Assembly (NCBI RefSeq): GCF_003344885.1 | Contig: NZ_CP031155.1 | Span: 2,373,327 to 2,437,326 of the forward strand | Source of the DNA: Altererythrobacter sp. ZODW24 | GTDB lineage: Bacteria > Pseudomonadota > Alphaproteobacteria > Sphingomonadales > Sphingomonadaceae | DNA: 64,000 nucleotides | Direction of reading: 5' to 3' | Shown here: in pieces, positions 61,793 to 64,000 of the stretch | Numbering within the stretch: the first letter of the stretch is position 1 | How the letters are laid out: the number at the start of each line of letters is the position of its first letter | Made by a program: the position numbers and the translations under genes | The notes under the pieces: model-generated | The model's database searches: none | What the model saw: only the letters and a program-made list of their open reading frames with translations | Told to the model about the DNA's origin: nothing

Positions 61793-63112
61793 TTAGTATG
61801 GCAAGAAGAGCCCCGCCAGTGCTGCGCTCATCAAATTTGCGAGCGAGCCTGCTGCAAGCGCCCGCAGACCAAGGCGAGCGATAACCGGACGTTGGTTTGG
61901 TGCGAGCCCGCCAGTGACTGCCATTTGGATCGCAATCGAACTGAAATTGGCAAATCCGCACAGCGCAAAGGTTACAATCGCAAGGCTGCGCGGGCTAAGG
62001 GTGCCGGGCTCAAGCGCCCCCAGATCGATGAAGGCTACGAATTCGTTGAGCACGATTTTGGTGCCGAAAAGACCACCGGAAACCAGCGCCTCATCCCAAG
62101 GAATGCCGAGCAGATACATCACTGGTGCGAATACCGCGCCGACGACCTGCTGGAAGGACAGTTCAGGATAACCGAACCAGCCGCCAATTCCGCCAAGCAT
62201 ACCGTTGGCGAGGGCAACAAGCGCCACAAAAGCGAGAACCATCGCGCCCACCGCGACTGCCAGTTTCACACCGGTTTGTGCGCCTTGTGCAGCTGCTTCG
62301 ATGATATTGGCAGGAGCTTCGCCTTCTTCGAATGTTTCCGCGATTTCGACCTCATGTGGCTTGCCGCCTTCGACCATCGCTGCCGGGCCTTCACCGCTGA
62401 TCCTTGATTTCGGAATTGCCAACTCGCCCTCAGCTTCGGGGCTGGGCGGTCCGTCGTCAGGCATGATGATTTTGGCCATCAAAATCCCGCCGGGGGCGGA
62501 CATGAATGCTGCGGCGAGCAGATATGGCAGATAGTCGCTGCCGAGCAATCCGGCGTAGGCGGCAAGAATTGTTCCTGCGACACCGGCCATGCCGACGGTC
62601 ATCAGCGTAAACAGCCGCGAAGGAGAAAGCGCGGCGAGATAGGGGCGCACTACGAGTGGGCTCTCTGACTGACCGACGAAAATGTTGGCTGCCGCACCAA
62701 GCGCCTCAACTTTGCTGACACCTGTAATCCAGCCGATTGCCCCGCCGACCCAGCGCACGACGCGTTGCATGATGCCGAGGTAATAGAGGATCGACACCAG
62801 TGCGGCGAAGAAGATGATCACCGGCAAAGCGCCGAGAGCAAATGTGTTGGCGAGCGGGTTAGTTTCACTCGGGCCAAAGAGGAACTCAGTGCCTTTACCC
62901 GCATAGGAGAGCAAAGCCGAAACCCCGTCTGCCATCCACTGGATGCCTGCGCGGCCCCAGGGCGTTCGTAAAACTAGGAATGCCAGCAAGGCTTGCAAAG
63001 CAAAGGCTGAACCTACGATTCGCAGGCTGATGCGCTTTTTTCCCGTGGAAAGCAGGAAAGCGATAAACAGGATCGCCAGAATGCCGACGATATTGATTAC
63101 GAAAGGAGGCAT
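61793..63112 (-). CDS. NupC-type concentrative nucleoside transporter
   Basis: A 439-residue membrane transporter (CNT family). Recognisable parts are [19 protein letters not shown], the nucleoside-binding region [49 protein letters not shown] and [16 protein letters not shown]. It imports nucleosides with protons or sodium. A cytoplasmic acidic loop (about 258-300) is longer than usual. ATG 63112 gives the family's usual N-terminus; the longer frame only adds polar residues. It is co-transcribed with the 2OG oxygenase. Confidence 0.93.
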   Translation of the reverse strand: MPPFVINIVGILAILFIAFLLSTGKKRISLRIVGSAFALQALLAFLVLRTPWGRAGIQWMADGVSALLSYAGKGTEFLFGPSETNPLANTFALGALPVIIFFAALVSILYYLGIMQRVVRWVGGAIGWITGVSKVEALGAAANIFVGQSESPLVVRPYLAALSPSRLFTLMTVGMAGVAGTILAAYAGLLGSDYLPYLLAAAFMSAPGGILMAKIIMPDDGPPSPEAEGELAIPKSRISGEGPAAMVEGGKPHEVEIAETFEEGEAPANIIEAAAQGAQTGVKLAVAVGAMVLAFVALVALANGMLGGIGGWFGYPELSFQQVVGAVFAPVMYLLGIPWDEALVSGGLFGTKIVLNEFVAFIDLGALEPGTLSPRSLAIVTFALCGFANFSSIAIQMAVTGGLAPNQRPVIARLGLRALAAGSLANLMSAALAGLFLPY

Positions 63113-63240
63113 GTGGTCACTCGCTTGCAGCGGAACAGTTGACGCTTTCCTCGCCGCTGGAACGCGCGGCGTCAAACAGGCTTGTGGGCTAGCGGGGGAC
63201 AAGTCTTCCCTTTTGGGTCAGCGCGCAATAGCAATTGCGG

Positions 63241-63918
63241 ATGGAAGATACTCAGACCGCACCCGCACTAAACACCGCTATGGCTGATAATAAGCCTCTA
63301 CCACGCGGGCTGTTCTTGATGGGCCTGCTTTATGGCGGGATGACGGTTGTTGCGGGCGTGCTCGGCTTTAAGCAGGTCGCGCTTGGCCCGTTAGCGGTTG
63401 AGGCCGGGATATTCGCGTTTTTGATGTTGGTGGTAATCTCCAGCACAGTCGCTCAGCTCTACGGCGATAAGATGGCGCAGCGGTTGGTGTTCTGGGGCTT
63501 TGTTCCGCTTGCCGTTTCGATTCTGTTGATCAGTATTGTGCTGTTGCTACCGCCGTCCGCCAACATGCCGCCCGAAAACATTGCTGCGTTTGAACAAGTG
63601 TTGTCGCAAACGCCGCGCATCATGGCCGCTGGGCCAGTGGCTTACGGCGTATCGCTTCTGCTTAACGTGAAGATATTCTCGATGCTACGCGGTAGCGGCG
63701 AAGGCAGTAGCCAGTTCTCGATTATGCTGCGCGGTGCGATTGCATCTGCGCTTAGCCAAGCGATCGATACGCTGATTTTCGTTACACTGGCCTTCTACGG
63801 CGAGTTTCCGATTGGCTCGCTGCTGGCGGGGCAGATGCTGGCAAAGGTTGTGTTGTCCTTTATCTTTGTACCACCGCTGATCGCTTTGTTTGTGAAACTC
63901 GCGAAGCGGATGGGGTGA
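63241..63918 (+). CDS. queuosine-precursor-transporter-type membrane protein (YhhQ/VUT-1)
   Basis: A 225-residue protein with about six membrane helices. The C-terminal half carries the VUT family pattern: YGVSLLLNVKIFSML, LRGAIASALSQAIDTLIFVTLAFYG, LLAGQMLAKVVLSFIFVPPLIAL. YhhQ proteins import queuosine precursors (preQ0/preQ1) used for tRNA modification. The start could be 63241 (chosen) or 63280. It is divergent from the nucleoside transporter operon, so two purine-related transporters share this 128-base intergenic region. Confidence 0.85.
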   Translation: MEDTQTAPALNTAMADNKPLPRGLFLMGLLYGGMTVVAGVLGFKQVALGPLAVEAGIFAFLMLVVISSTVAQLYGDKMAQRLVFWGFVPLAVSILLISIVLLLPPSANMPPENIAAFEQVLSQTPRIMAAGPVAYGVSLLLNVKIFSMLRGSGEGSSQFSIMLRGAIASALSQAIDTLIFVTLAFYGEFPIGSLLAGQMLAKVVLSFIFVPPLIALFVKLAKRMG

Positions 63919-63922
63919 GTAA

Positions 63923-64000
63923 ATGATCTCCAGCGATATCGTCATTTTCGGCATCCTGGCGGCGATTCTCGGACTGCTGTTTTTCCTGCGTCAACGCGGC
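63923..64000 (+). CDS. partial gene, membrane-anchored N-terminus
   Basis: An ATG 4 bases after the YhhQ-like stop opens a frame to the right edge: SSDIVIFGILAAILGLLFF, a single N-terminal membrane anchor followed by RQRG. This start resembles alphaproteobacterial Tim44-domain proteins, but 26 residues cannot prove it. The tight spacing suggests co-transcription with the transporter. Confidence 0.45.
   Translation, partial: MISSDIVIFGILAAILGLLFFLRQRG

Noticed and set aside
1-64000. Mobile elements, prophage or integrative element signatures
   Set aside because: No transposase, integrase, phage structural gene, tRNA or flanking direct repeats were seen in the window.

Overview
The window reads as chromosomal DNA of an aerobic, heterotrophic alphaproteobacterium, most likely Sphingomonadales (Erythrobacteraceae-like). 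This is inferred from three TonB-dependent receptors, a FecI/FecR pair, the PKHD hydroxylase, and the many secreted hydrolases and lipoproteins. Coding density is high. I see no rRNA, tRNA, CRISPR array, transposase or phage gene.

Layout. 0-8.7 kb: PKHD-type hydroxylase, a DNA-binding/hydrolase fusion, a diiron-like/GtrA/glycosyltransferase operon, a TraB/GumN lipoprotein-like secreted protein, a LuxR-type regulator and a membrane diguanylate cyclase. 8.8-15.4 kb: a minus-strand operon with ATGA overlaps (beta-lactamase-fold hydrolase, metallophosphoesterase, 1275-residue GMC oxidoreductase fused to an alpha/beta hydrolase). 15.7-23.1 kb: GntP permease plus GH3 beta-glucosidase, facing an autotransporter serine protease. 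23.1-24.1 kb: mostly non-coding, with a decayed membrane-protein gene. 24.1-32.4 kb: ECF sigma factor, FecR anti-sigma, STN-domain TonB receptor and an M16 protease lipoprotein, a layout recalling Fus/PqqL protein-piracy systems. 32.4-39.1 kb: a minus-strand seven-gene operon that I interpret as a Fap-type functional amyloid system (repeat-containing amyloid subunits, C39 peptidase, FapE-like protein, FapF-like coiled-coil/barrel exporter) plus a peptidoglycan-binding protein. It lies downstream of a second LuxR regulator that is a close paralogue of the first. 39.5-42.7 kb: a propeller-amidohydrolase. 43.0-50.7 kb: a self-contained two-component regulon (7TMR-DISM histidine kinase, NarL-type response regulator) whose transcription units all carry an 18-bp ATGGGG-N6-CCCAT-type inverted repeat just upstream of the start. 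Its targets are all exported: a MACPF/perforin-family protein, a LamG-like lipoprotein, a Cys-rich secreted protein, a basic secreted protein and a small lipoprotein. 50.8-51.6 kb: a chimeric aldehyde-dehydrogenase pseudogene broken by a 10-bp tandem duplication. 51.7-64 kb: secreted lipase-like lipoprotein, TonB receptor, acyl-CoA dehydrogenase, flavin reductase, second TonB receptor, a nucleoside transporter/2OG-oxygenase pair, a queuosine-precursor-type transporter and the start of one more gene.

The two best candidates for something undescribed are the Fap-like amyloid operon in an alphaproteobacterial setting and the MACPF two-component regulon with its five matching operators. Both calls come from reading motifs and gene order; no database search was possible.
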